A stretch of 64,000 nucleotides of DNA from Timonella sp031979385 (lineage in GTDB: Bacteria > Actinomycetota > Actinomycetes > Actinomycetales > Cellulomonadaceae): the NCBI GenBank assembly GCA_031979385.1, contig DALZEF010000008.1:73467-137466 (forward strand), in the 5' to 3' direction. This document shows, piece after piece, positions 34,583-42,680 of the stretch. The position numbers were made by a program, and so were the translations under genes. Position 1 is the stretch's first letter. Every line of letters starts with the position of its first letter. The notes under the pieces are model-generated. The model searched no databases. It was not told where the DNA came from and saw only the letters and a program-made list of their open reading frames with translations.

Positions 34583-35890
34583 ATGCTTCTAGCACAGATT
34601 GCGGAAACAGGTCCGGTGGATACCGGTGTAACGGCGTGGATGCTCGTGTCTGCGTCGTTAGTATTGCTCATGACCCCAGGTCTGGCGTTCTTCTACGGCG
34701 GTATGGTGCGCGGCAAGAGCGTACTGAACATGCTCATGATGTCCTTCGGCGCGATGGGACTCGTGGGAATCATCTACGTCCTCTACGGCTGGTCGATGTC
34801 CTATGGGGAGACAGTTGGTGGAATCTTCGGTAACCCGTTCGACCAGTGGGGCCTCAAGGGCGTCTTCGAAATGGTCGATGGCGAGTGGGCGTTCTTGGTT
34901 GATGGCGGCTTGCCAGTAATCGTTGACGTAGGCTTCCAGGTCACCTTCGCTATCATCACCGTGGCACTTATTTCCGGCGCCATTGCGGATCGCGTTCGCT
35001 TCGGTTCGTGGATGGTATTTGTCGGGTTCTGGGTAACTTTGGCTTACTTCCCAATGGCGCACATGGTATGGCACCCATCCGGATTCCTCGGTGAGGAAGG
35101 TCCCTTTGGTTCAATCGCAACTCCAGTTGACTTCGCTGGTGGTACGGTCGTCCACATTAACGCGGGTGTTGCTGCACTGATCCTCGCACTGATTGTTGGC
35201 AAGCGTAAGGGGTTCGGTAAGGAGCCAATGCGTCCACACAACCTGCCATACGTAATGCTCGGCGCAGCCCTCCTGTGGTTCGGTTGGTTCGGATTCAACG
35301 CCGGTTCTGCTTACGGCGCGGACGGCTCTGCAGGTCTGGCGTGGGTGAACACCACTACCGCAACCGCAGCAGCGATGATCGGTTGGTTGCTCGTGGAAAA
35401 GATTCGCGATGGCCACCCCACCTCGCTGGGTGCAGCATCAGGAATCGTGGCCGGTCTTGTTGCCATCACTCCTGCAGCTGGATCTCTTTCGCCAGTGGGT
35501 TCGATCTTCCTGGGAGTCGTAGCCGGTATCCTGTCCGCCCTCGCAGTCGGACTGAAGTACAAGTTCGGATATGACGACTCACTCGACGTGGTTGGCGTTC
35601 ACCTGGTCTCGGGTCTGTGGGGAACCGTTGCAATCGGTCTCCTCGCAGTAGACGGCGGCCTCTTCTACGGTGGTGACTTCTCGCTCATCGCAGTTCAGAT
35701 CATCATCGCTCTCGTCGCGATTGTGTTCTCCGGAATCGTCACGCTCGTTATCGCGCTGGGAATCAAGAAAACCATCGGATGGCGAGTCGAGGAAGCCGCA
35801 GAGGTTGGCGGAATCGACCTTGCAGAGCACGGTGAAAGCGCGTACGAAGGTCTTGGCGCAACCCGCACCTACACGGAGGTAACCAAATGA
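34583..35890 (+). CDS. amtB: ammonium transporter
   Basis: Conducts ammonium across the cytoplasmic membrane. The 435-residue Amt/Rh protein has eleven or so hydrophobic segments. Recognisable family segments are TPGLAFFYGGMVRGKSVLN near residue 30, FAGGTVVHINAGVAAL around residue 185 and GFNAGSAYGADG near 235; a pore histidine lies in DVVGVHLVSGLWGT around residue 340. GGGAGGT precedes the ATG. The stop overlaps the glnB start (ATGA), coupling channel and PII regulator. GlnR-like boxes lie upstream, suggesting induction by nitrogen shortage. Confidence 0.96.
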   Translation: MLLAQIAETGPVDTGVTAWMLVSASLVLLMTPGLAFFYGGMVRGKSVLNMLMMSFGAMGLVGIIYVLYGWSMSYGETVGGIFGNPFDQWGLKGVFEMVDGEWAFLVDGGLPVIVDVGFQVTFAIITVALISGAIADRVRFGSWMVFVGFWVTLAYFPMAHMVWHPSGFLGEEGPFGSIATPVDFAGGTVVHINAGVAALILALIVGKRKGFGKEPMRPHNLPYVMLGAALLWFGWFGFNAGSAYGADGSAGLAWVNTTTATAAAMIGWLLVEKIRDGHPTSLGAASGIVAGLVAITPAAGSLSPVGSIFLGVVAGILSALAVGLKYKFGYDDSLDVVGVHLVSGLWGTVAIGLLAVDGGLFYGGDFSLIAVQIIIALVAIVFSGIVTLVIALGIKKTIGWRVEEAAEVGGIDLAEHGESAYEGLGATRTYTEVTK

Positions 35891-36225
35891 AACTCGTGAC
35901 GGCCATCATTCAGCCGCACAGGCTTGACGAAGTCAAGATCGCACTCGAATCCGCTGGTGTCCGCGGTATGACGGTCAGCGAGGCATCCGGATACGGACGC
36001 CAGAAGGGCCACACCGAGGTCTACCGCGGTGCCGAGTACACGATCGATCTGACCCCGAAGATCCGCCTTGAAATCCTTGTCGATGACGCCGACGCAGCAA
36101 ACGTCACAGAGATCATCGTCAAGGCAGCCGCCACCGGCAAGATCGGTGACGGAAAGGTCTGGACCATCCCGGTTGACGATGTGGCGCGAGTCCGCACCGG
36201 CGAGCACGGATCATCCGCGCTCTAA
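35887..36225 (+). CDS. glnB: nitrogen regulatory protein PII
   Basis: A trimeric signal protein that senses 2-oxoglutarate and ATP/ADP and blocks AmtB. The 112-residue product has MKLVTAIIQPHRLDEVK at the N-terminus, the T-loop GRQKGHTEVYRGAEYTIDL with Tyr51, and the C-terminal GKIGDGKVW. Tyr51 is the modification site, adenylylated by GlnD in studied actinobacteria. By operon position with amtB it corresponds to the GlnK paralogue; the glnB/glnK naming differs between genera. It lies in a four-base overlap behind amtB and 170 bases before glnD. Confidence 0.95.
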   Translation: MKLVTAIIQPHRLDEVKIALESAGVRGMTVSEASGYGRQKGHTEVYRGAEYTIDLTPKIRLEILVDDADAANVTEIIVKAAATGKIGDGKVWTIPVDDVARVRTGEHGSSAL

Positions 36226-36231
36226 TCGCCC

Positions 36232-36316
36232 GGTTGGGAACAAAACGGCGTAGTGGAGTGTAGCGGTTCCGCGAAGCGAGCCGCTGCCGGAACTTAAGCG
36301 GATGTAGTTCCCAACC
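36232..36316 (+). other. structured intergenic element between glnB and glnD
   Basis: GGTTGGGAAC at 36232-36241 pairs perfectly with GTTCCCAACC at 36307-36316, enclosing 65 bases with further internal pairing (AGCGG with CCGCT; GTTCC with GGAAC). The element starts seven bases after the glnB stop and is followed by AAAAAGG rather than U's, so it looks more like a processed or attenuating structure than a plain terminator. Confidence 0.5.
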
Positions 36317-36395
36317 AAAAAGGACAGATAGACACACTCTCGGGCTGGCTCGCGTACGCGAGCCAGCCCGAATCCGTTAGGGGAGAAGGCACACA

Positions 36396-38162
36396 ATGCC
36401 GACAGCACACATACGAGAAAACCGCTCAAAGTCTCCGCGTCCCCTCATCGGTTCGCTGCCCGCACAACTGGCCCGTATCGCGGCCGCCAGCGAACCCGGA
36501 GCCCACCAGCGCAACGAGATCACGACAACCGCCGTGCAAGCGCTGCAAGAACTGTGGGAGAACGCAACCGCGCGTGCAGAGATCAGCCAGGAACTCGTCG
36601 GAAAGCTGACGCTGGTTGGAGTTGGATCGCTCGGACGAGCCGACATGGGATCGCGCAGCGATCTGGACCTGCTGCTAGTGCACGAACCGCAGGCAGCTCA
36701 GGCCGCTCAGGCTCTAGCGCCACACCTGTGGTACCCGATTTGGGATGCAGGGCTCGACCTGGACCACTCGGTGCGTTCGCTGAAGCAGTGTCGCACCATC
36801 GCCTCGACCGATTTACCTGCAGCCGTTGGGATGCTCTCTGTGCGTCCCATCGCGGGCGACCCCAACCTCGCCTTTGAAACCTCAAGCCTCGTACTGGCCG
36901 ACTGGCGCAGCGCAGCGCGCACCCGGCTCCCGGAACTCATCGAATCAGCCCGCGCCCGCACACAGCGTCATGGGGAACTCGCACACCAGATCGAACCTGA
37001 CCTCAAAGAATGCAGGGGAGGGCTGCGTGACGCCGTGCTGCTCGACGCACTTGCGGCCACCTGGATCGCGGACCGACCACACGGCGACGTGGACCAAGCG
37101 CGAGCTGAACTGCTCAATGCCCGCGACGCGGTGCAGCGGGTCACTGGACGGCACGCCAATCGGTTGTTCTTGAGTGACCTTGAGGAGGTCGCACAGGTGT
37201 GCGGCTGGGACGACACGGCCGAATACCGGGCCCACCTTGGCGAATGCGGGCGGACCATCGCCTATGCACTCGACACCACGATCCGCAGGGTGCAGACAGC
37301 CCTTGCCATACCGCAGGCACGTGCCAAGACCCTGCTGATTCGCGGTAAACGTTCGGCTCCGCGGCTCCGTTCGATCGCGGAGGGAATCGTGGAACACAAC
37401 AACGAGCTCGTGCTCCTCGCCGACTCGCGGACCCGAAACGATCCGGTCCTACCGCTACGCACGGCGGCGACATCGGTGCGTACCGGCATCCCTATCTCTC
37501 CGTCCGCGCTACCAAGCCTGGCAGCCTGCCCGGAACTTCCCCTGCCCTGGCCGCAGTCAGCTCGTGCCGCGTTCCTGCACCTGATCGGATCAGGGCCAGC
37601 GCAGATACCGGTGTGGGAAGCGCTCGACCTAGCGGGCATAGTCAGTGCGTGGATTCCCGAATGGCGAAAGGTCCGCAACAAAGTGCAGCACTCCGCGGCG
37701 CACCGGCACACTGTGGACCGACACCTCATCGAGGTAGTATCACGGGTCCACCCGTGGCGCAAGGAACTCAAGGACCCGGCAGTACTCATGCTTGGAGCGC
37801 TCTTCCACGACATCGGCAAGCAAGAGGATGTGGCCGATCATTCCGTGTTCGGAGCCGAGCGGATTCCAGCGATCCTTGGCCCCATGGGGTTTGACTCACG
37901 GACCCAACACGACGTGGCTCTACTCGTGCGGCACCATCTGCTCTTGTCCGAACTCGCCACCACAACTGATCCTGACTCCGATGAACCCATCGAACGACTG
38001 GTCGAAGCGCTTGAAGGGAAGCGTGACCTACTCGTGGCGCTGCGGGCAATCACGGAGGCAGATGCTGCCTCGCTCGCAACCGATAAGTGGACCACATGGA
38101 GGGAAACGCTCGTGGACAACCTGTTCCAACGGGCCAAACCCCACATGAAAGTACGTTCCTAA
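36396..38162 (+). CDS. glnD: PII uridylyl/adenylyltransferase GlnD, short form without ACT domains
   Basis: Modifies and demodifies PII according to nitrogen status. The nucleotidyltransferase motif is GVGSLGRADMGSRSDLDLLL (residues about 73-92). A GlnD-type helical segment with EPDLKECRGGLRDA follows, and the HD phosphohydrolase domain has HRHTVDRHLIE near 436 and GALFHDIGKQED near 468. The product ends at 588 residues, just after the HD domain; usual GlnD proteins reach roughly 800-900 and end in two ACT domains that bind glutamine, which are missing here. The stop codon is followed by unrelated sequence, so this is a true short form or an old truncation. Confidence 0.92.
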   Translation: MPTAHIRENRSKSPRPLIGSLPAQLARIAAASEPGAHQRNEITTTAVQALQELWENATARAEISQELVGKLTLVGVGSLGRADMGSRSDLDLLLVHEPQAAQAAQALAPHLWYPIWDAGLDLDHSVRSLKQCRTIASTDLPAAVGMLSVRPIAGDPNLAFETSSLVLADWRSAARTRLPELIESARARTQRHGELAHQIEPDLKECRGGLRDAVLLDALAATWIADRPHGDVDQARAELLNARDAVQRVTGRHANRLFLSDLEEVAQVCGWDDTAEYRAHLGECGRTIAYALDTTIRRVQTALAIPQARAKTLLIRGKRSAPRLRSIAEGIVEHNNELVLLADSRTRNDPVLPLRTAATSVRTGIPISPSALPSLAACPELPLPWPQSARAAFLHLIGSGPAQIPVWEALDLAGIVSAWIPEWRKVRNKVQHSAAHRHTVDRHLIEVVSRVHPWRKELKDPAVLMLGALFHDIGKQEDVADHSVFGAERIPAILGPMGFDSRTQHDVALLVRHHLLLSELATTTDPDSDEPIERLVEALEGKRDLLVALRAITEADAASLATDKWTTWRETLVDNLFQRAKPHMKVRS

Positions 38163-38284
38163 GGAGCCAGCGTGGCCCGCATCATGCCACGGGCGAACCG
38201 GATAATTGAAACGAAGGCGCGTGCAGCAGGTAGTCTTGATCTTTGAGTCATGCCGTTTTTGCACAAAGGGTTAAAGGAATAGCA

Positions 38285-39868
38285 GTGTTCGCTACGTTGT
38301 CAGATCGCCTGACGTCAACCTTCAAGAATCTACGCAGCAAAGGACGCCTCTCCGAGGCCGACATTGATGCCACGATCAGGGAGATTCGTCGCGCGCTGCT
38401 CGACGCCGACGTTGCAGTCCCCGTTGTGCGCGACTTCGCCGGAATCGTGCGGGAACGCGCGCTGTCTGCCGAGGTATCCGGGGCGCTCAACCCGGCGCAG
38501 CAGGTAGTCAAGATCGTCAACGAGGAACTCGTCAACATCCTTGGCGGCGAACACCGGCCACTCAACTTCGCTAAGACCGGTCCAACGGTCATCATGCTCG
38601 CTGGTTTGCAGGGTGCAGGTAAGACCACCCTCGCCGGAAAGCTCGCGCTTAACCTCAAGGAGCAGGGCCACACCCCCATGCTCGTTGCGGCCGACCTCCA
38701 GCGACCAAACGCGGTCACCCAGCTCAAGGTCGTTGGAGAGCGCGCGGGCGTACCTGTATACGCACCGCATCCAGGTAACCAGGGCGAGGCAGCACTTCCG
38801 GGTGTATCAGCAGGCGACCCGGTTTCCGTTGCACTCGCTGGTCTGGAAACCGCCAAGACCCGTCAGCACTCCGTCATCATCGTGGACACCGCCGGACGCC
38901 TCGGCGTAGACCAAGAACTCATGGAACAGGCCGCGGACATCCGCGACGCCATCAACCCCAACGAAATCCTGTTCGTCATCGACGCCATGATCGGTCAGGA
39001 CGCAGTCGCAACCGCACAGGCATTCAACGAAGGCGTGAACTTCACCGGTGTCGTGCTATCCAAACTGGATGGTGACGCCCGCGGTGGTGCCGCACTGTCA
39101 GTGGCCCGTGTGACTGGAAAGCCGATCCTGTTCGCCTCAACCGGTGAAAAACTTACCGACTTCGAGGTGTTCCACCCAGACCGTATGGCCTCGCGCATCT
39201 TGGACATGGGTGACATCCTCACCCTGATCGAACAGGCCGAAAAGGCGTTCGACACCCAAGAAGCCGAACGCATGGCGCAAAAGATCCAGGACGGCAAGGA
39301 CTTCACCCTCGCCGACTTCCTGGTCCAGATGCAGCAACTGCGCAACATGGGCTCGATGAAGAAGATGCTCGGCATGCTCCCCGGTATGGGACAGATGCGC
39401 GAAGCCCTCGACAACTTCGACGAGCGCGAAGTCAACCGCATCGAGGCGATCATCCAGTCGATGACTCCTGCAGAGCGCGACAACCCGAAGATCATCAACG
39501 GTTCACGTCGCTCCCGTATCGCCAAGGGTTCGGGAACCACCGTAACTGAGATCAACCAGTTGCTCCAGCGTTTTGACGCAGCACAGAAGATGATGCGCCA
39601 GATGAACAAGGGCGGCGGAGCCGGAATGCCAGGAATGCCGGGCATGGGCAAGATGCCAGGCGTCGGCAAGCGCGCTGGCGCCCGTCAGGCCAAGAAGGAC
39701 AAGAAGATGACCCCGCAGCAGCGCGCAGCAGCCGCACGTAAAGCTGCGCGTGATGCTCAGGCGCCAACCCAGTCCAGCGGATCATCGTTCGGCCTTGGAA
39801 ACCAAGAGCAGGTAGATCCAAGCAGCCTCGAACTGCCACCGGGACTCGACAAGTTCCTCGGCCGCTAA
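38285..39868 (+). CDS. ffh: signal recognition particle protein Ffh
   Basis: Binds 4.5S RNA and signal sequences and delivers ribosomes to FtsY. The 527-residue product shows the N domain, then GLQGAGKTTLAGKL (G1), VDTAGRLGVDQEL, SKLDGDARGG and the closing TGEKLTDFEVFHPDR. The Met-rich M domain runs MGSMKKMLGMLPGMGQM, followed by a Gly/Met/Lys-rich tail. GTG at 38285 is preferred over an upstream frame start because AAAGGA precedes it and homologues start MFATLSDRL. It ends the ftsY-to-ffh block; the amidohydrolase follows after only five bases. Confidence 0.97.
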   Translation: MFATLSDRLTSTFKNLRSKGRLSEADIDATIREIRRALLDADVAVPVVRDFAGIVRERALSAEVSGALNPAQQVVKIVNEELVNILGGEHRPLNFAKTGPTVIMLAGLQGAGKTTLAGKLALNLKEQGHTPMLVAADLQRPNAVTQLKVVGERAGVPVYAPHPGNQGEAALPGVSAGDPVSVALAGLETAKTRQHSVIIVDTAGRLGVDQELMEQAADIRDAINPNEILFVIDAMIGQDAVATAQAFNEGVNFTGVVLSKLDGDARGGAALSVARVTGKPILFASTGEKLTDFEVFHPDRMASRILDMGDILTLIEQAEKAFDTQEAERMAQKIQDGKDFTLADFLVQMQQLRNMGSMKKMLGMLPGMGQMREALDNFDEREVNRIEAIIQSMTPAERDNPKIINGSRRSRIAKGSGTTVTEINQLLQRFDAAQKMMRQMNKGGGAGMPGMPGMGKMPGVGKRAGARQAKKDKKMTPQQRAAAARKAARDAQAPTQSSGSSFGLGNQEQVDPSSLELPPGLDKFLGR

Positions 39869-39873
39869 AAGCC

Positions 39874-40962
39874 ATGAACGCGCCCATCTACCACCTGAGC
39901 GGAACCGTGGTCATCGATGACGACCACGAAGTCAATGATGCTTGGGTGGTTGATGGGCGCGTTACCTTTTCCCGGCCAGCATCCGGTGCCGCCCACACCT
40001 TGACCGGGTTCTTTTTTCCGGGGCTCGTGGACGTGCACTGCCACGTCGGACTCGCAGCGCAGGGGTCGGTGGACCGGGCCACAGCGAGGGCACAAGCACT
40101 TGCAGACCGTGATTCCGGTGTCCTGCTCATCCGCGACGCGGGCTCACCCTCCGATACCTCGTGGGTCGGCGAAGCAGAAGACCTGCCGCGGCTCGTTCGC
40201 TGCGGACACCACATTGCACGGCCAAAACGCTACCTGCGCAACTATGGCGAGGAACTGGCCGATCCGAACACCCTCACTGACCGACTCGTCGCCAATCTGG
40301 ACGACTCAGATGGCTGGAACAAGATCGTCGCGGACTGGATCGACCGGGACGTCGGAGACCTCACGCCGCTATGGACGCCAGAGCAACTGCGTGACGGCCT
40401 CGCAGCCGTGCACGCGCGTGGCGGACGAGTTACGGCGCACACGTTTTCGCGCGAAGCCGTGGGACCTCTGCTCGACGCTGGTATCGACTGCATTGAGCAC
40501 GGAACCGGGATGACTGGCGACGATATGGCACGTGCCAGCGCTGCTCACGTGCCTGTGACGCCCACCTTGCTGCAGATCGCTCAGTTCGAGAGCATCGCCG
40601 CCGCTGGCCAGGAGAAGTTTCCGCGGTTTGCGAGCCGAATGCGCGAGCTCTATGAGCGCCGCTATGAGCAGGTGCGTGCGTTCTATGAGACCGGGATGCA
40701 GATTCTTGTGGGAACCGATGCGGGCGGGACCATCGAACATGGGCGAATCGCGGACGAGTGTGCGGAACTGGTGCGTGCGGGAATCCCTGCAGCAGAGGTG
40801 GTGGCATTCGCCTCGTGGCGGGCACGGGATTACTTGGGTGTGGCTGGTCTGAGCGAAGGAGCCTCGGCGGACATCGTCGGATACGCGCACGATCCGCGCA
40901 GGGACATCTCGGTGCTACAGACCCCAGACGCGATAGTGCTGCGGGGGCGACGCGTCGGCTGA
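39874..40962 (+). CDS. amidohydrolase family protein
   Basis: A 362-residue metal-dependent hydrolase of the amidohydrolase superfamily. The beta-strand-1 HxH motif is GLVDVHCHVG (residues about 49-58), RVTAHTFS and DCIEHGTG supply the other metal histidines, and LVGTDAGG gives the catalytic Asp. The substrate cannot be told; imidazolonepropionase-like and prolidase-like enzymes share these features. It follows ffh by five bases, an arrangement repeated in other actinobacteria between ffh and rpsP, so it is probably co-transcribed with ffh without being functionally tied to it. Confidence 0.88.
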   Translation: MNAPIYHLSGTVVIDDDHEVNDAWVVDGRVTFSRPASGAAHTLTGFFFPGLVDVHCHVGLAAQGSVDRATARAQALADRDSGVLLIRDAGSPSDTSWVGEAEDLPRLVRCGHHIARPKRYLRNYGEELADPNTLTDRLVANLDDSDGWNKIVADWIDRDVGDLTPLWTPEQLRDGLAAVHARGGRVTAHTFSREAVGPLLDAGIDCIEHGTGMTGDDMARASAAHVPVTPTLLQIAQFESIAAAGQEKFPRFASRMRELYERRYEQVRAFYETGMQILVGTDAGGTIEHGRIADECAELVRAGIPAAEVVAFASWRARDYLGVAGLSEGASADIVGYAHDPRRDISVLQTPDAIVLRGRRVG

Positions 40963-41211
40963 AACTGGTGTCAGCCATCCGACTTTTGCCGTGAACAGAC
41001 ATGAATGTGACTAAAGCCGCAGTGCAAGCCCGCCACAACGCCCGCCCCAGGGTGGAGTCGCGCACACTACTCTGGCATAATTTTCTTCTGTACTCGACAA
41101 ATTCTGGCCCCTCTCACCAGAACGCGTTGTGTTCCCGGAGAAGGCGGACGCATTGTTTCCCCGATGCACGTCGCATGATCCAACCCAAAACAACTAGGAG
41201 TGACCACTAAA

Positions 41212-41637
41212 GTGGCTACCAAAATTCGTTTGAAGCGTCTTGGCAAGATCCGCTCGCCTCACTACCGTGTCGTGGTTGCGGACTCCCGCACCAAGCGTGA
41301 CGGTCGTTCGATCGAGGAGATCGGCAAGTACCACCCAACTGAGAACCCTTCGTTCATCGAGATCGACTCGGAGCGCGCTCAGTACTGGCTTTCCGTTGGT
41401 GCACAGCCAACCGAGCAGGTACTCAACCTCCTTAAGATCACCGGTGACTGGCAGAAGTTCAAGGGTCTTCCAGGTCAGGAAGGTACCCTTAAGGTTAAGG
41501 CTGCCAAGGCTGACGCCGCCGAACTCGTAGCGACTGCAGCAGCAGACGCTGAAAAGGCAAAGGCGAAGGCATCCGAGGCCAAGGCACAAGCCGCAACTGA
41601 GGAAGCACCAGCAGAAGAAGCTTCGGAAGAAGCCTGA
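41212..41637 (+). CDS. rpsP: 30S ribosomal protein S16
   Basis: A small-subunit assembly protein. The 141-residue product starts MATKIRLKRLGKIRSPHYRV, the S16 signature, with DGRSIEEIGKYHPTENPS next. After residue 95 comes an Ala/Lys/Glu-rich tail of about 45 residues (ending EEAPAEEASEEA), a feature of many actinobacterial S16 proteins. GTG at 41212 has AGGAG at suitable distance; the GTG at 41200 lies on that site. CATAAT at 41076-41081 may be the -10 box of the rpsP operon. The stop overlaps the KH-protein start. Confidence 0.97.
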   Translation: MATKIRLKRLGKIRSPHYRVVVADSRTKRDGRSIEEIGKYHPTENPSFIEIDSERAQYWLSVGAQPTEQVLNLLKITGDWQKFKGLPGQEGTLKVKAAKADAAELVATAAADAEKAKAKASEAKAQAATEEAPAEEASEEA

Positions 41638-41882
41638 TGCTAGCCGACGCCCTCGAGCACCTTGTGCGAGGTATCGTCGATCACCCAGACGACGTGACTG
41701 TTCGTTCCAAGAACTGGCGCCGTGGTGACGGCGAACTCCTCGAAGTTCGTGTACACCCCGAGGACTTGGGTCGCGTCATTGGACGCTCTGGACGAACCGC
41801 ACGCGCGCTGCGCACCGTTATCGGTGCGCTTGCAGGTGAGAAGGCCGTACGCGTTGACGTCGTAGACGTCGACCGACGCTGA
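41637..41882 (+). CDS. KH-domain RNA-binding protein (KhpA)
   Basis: An 81-residue RNA-binding protein. The start MLADALEHLVRGIVDHPDDV and the KH loop GRVIGRSGRTARALRTVIGA (GxxG as GRSG) match the KhpA/YlqC family. This family binds RNA broadly and affects cell size and division in Gram-positive bacteria. It overlaps rpsP by one base (TGATG), the standard arrangement in the rpsP-khpA-rimM-trmD-rplS cluster, and a strong terminator separates it from rimM here. Confidence 0.93.
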   Translation: MLADALEHLVRGIVDHPDDVTVRSKNWRRGDGELLEVRVHPEDLGRVIGRSGRTARALRTVIGALAGEKAVRVDVVDVDRR

Positions 41883-41898
41883 CACTAACGCATCACTT

Positions 41899-41936
41899 GG
41901 GCCCGGCCACCACACGGTGGCCGGGCCCATTGTTTT
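41899..41936 (+). terminator. terminator after the KH-domain gene
   Basis: A perfect 13-base GC-rich stem (41899-41911 with 41916-41928) and 4-base loop followed by ATTGTTTTTGTT, 16 bases after the stop codon. Confidence 0.85.
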
Positions 41937-41956
41937 TGTTGATTGTTTTGCCTCGT

Positions 41957-42045
41957 CGATGCTGCGGTTCTGTAGGCGATGTTGCGGGTTTTTAAGGTGA
42001 CCGTGTCGACAGAGCCGAAACATCGGTTTGGCGAGTTGGTGCGTG
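41957..42045. repeat. dispersed palindromic repeat, copy 2
   Basis: CGATG and CGGTTCTGT (41957-41973 region) pair with ACAGAGCCG and CATCG (42010-42025). The right arm is nearly identical to copy 1 at 10251-10269, and TTGGCGAGTTGGTGCG follows at once, where copy 1 has TTGGCGAGCCGGTG after about 20 extra bases. It lies between the KH-gene terminator and rimM. Confidence 0.6.
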
Positions 42046-42095
42046 CAGCGCTGGGTACACTTGAACAGACTTACCAGAAGTTATTAAGGAACCAC

Positions 42096-42677
42096 ATGGA
42101 ACTCACGATTGCACGCATCGGCAAGGCGCACGGGCTGCGGGGCGAGGTCGCCGTTGAGCTTCGCACCGATATCCCCGAGGAGCGTTTCTTCAAGGGTGCC
42201 CGCATCGACACCAAGCCAGCCGAACGTGGCCCCCTTACCGTTGCTCGTACGCGGGTGGCGAGTGGTCGCTGGTACGTACACTTTGAGCAGAGTGTGGACC
42301 GCACCTTCGCTGAATCGCTGAACGGCGTGGAACTCGTGGTTCAGGCTGAGGAATCCGATGAGGAGAATGCCTGGTACGTGCATGAACTCGCAGGTCTCGC
42401 AGTGGAACTGAGCGATGGGACTGTTGTGGGCAAGGTCGTCGGACTCGAACACCTCCCGGCTCAGGATGCATTGGTGGTCAAGGAAAAGAACGGCACCCGC
42501 ACCTACATCCCATTCTTGGAACGCTTCGTACCAACCGTCGATGTTGCGGGTGGGCGCGTGGTCATCACCCCGCCGGGCGGGCTGCTGTCCACCGACACTG
42601 AGAACCTTGTGATTTCCGACGAGACCTCAGGCGCACAGGAGCCCTCAGCTTCCAGTGGTGAGGGCGAGGATCACTGA
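42096..42677 (+). CDS. rimM: 16S rRNA maturation factor RimM
   Basis: Assists 30S head assembly and binds S19. The 193-residue protein has the N-terminal barrel ELTIARIGKAHGLRGEVAVE and the PRC-barrel segment YVHELAGLAVELSDG with ALVVKEK after it, and RTYIPFLERFVPTVD near the end. A Ser/Glu/Asp-rich tail closes it. ATG at 42096 follows AAGGA at good distance and matches homologues; the in-frame start at 41979 lies within the upstream repeat. trmD begins three bases after the stop. Confidence 0.94.
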   Translation: MELTIARIGKAHGLRGEVAVELRTDIPEERFFKGARIDTKPAERGPLTVARTRVASGRWYVHFEQSVDRTFAESLNGVELVVQAEESDEENAWYVHELAGLAVELSDGTVVGKVVGLEHLPAQDALVVKEKNGTRTYIPFLERFVPTVDVAGGRVVITPPGGLLSTDTENLVISDETSGAQEPSASSGEGEDH

Positions 42678-42680
42678 GCC

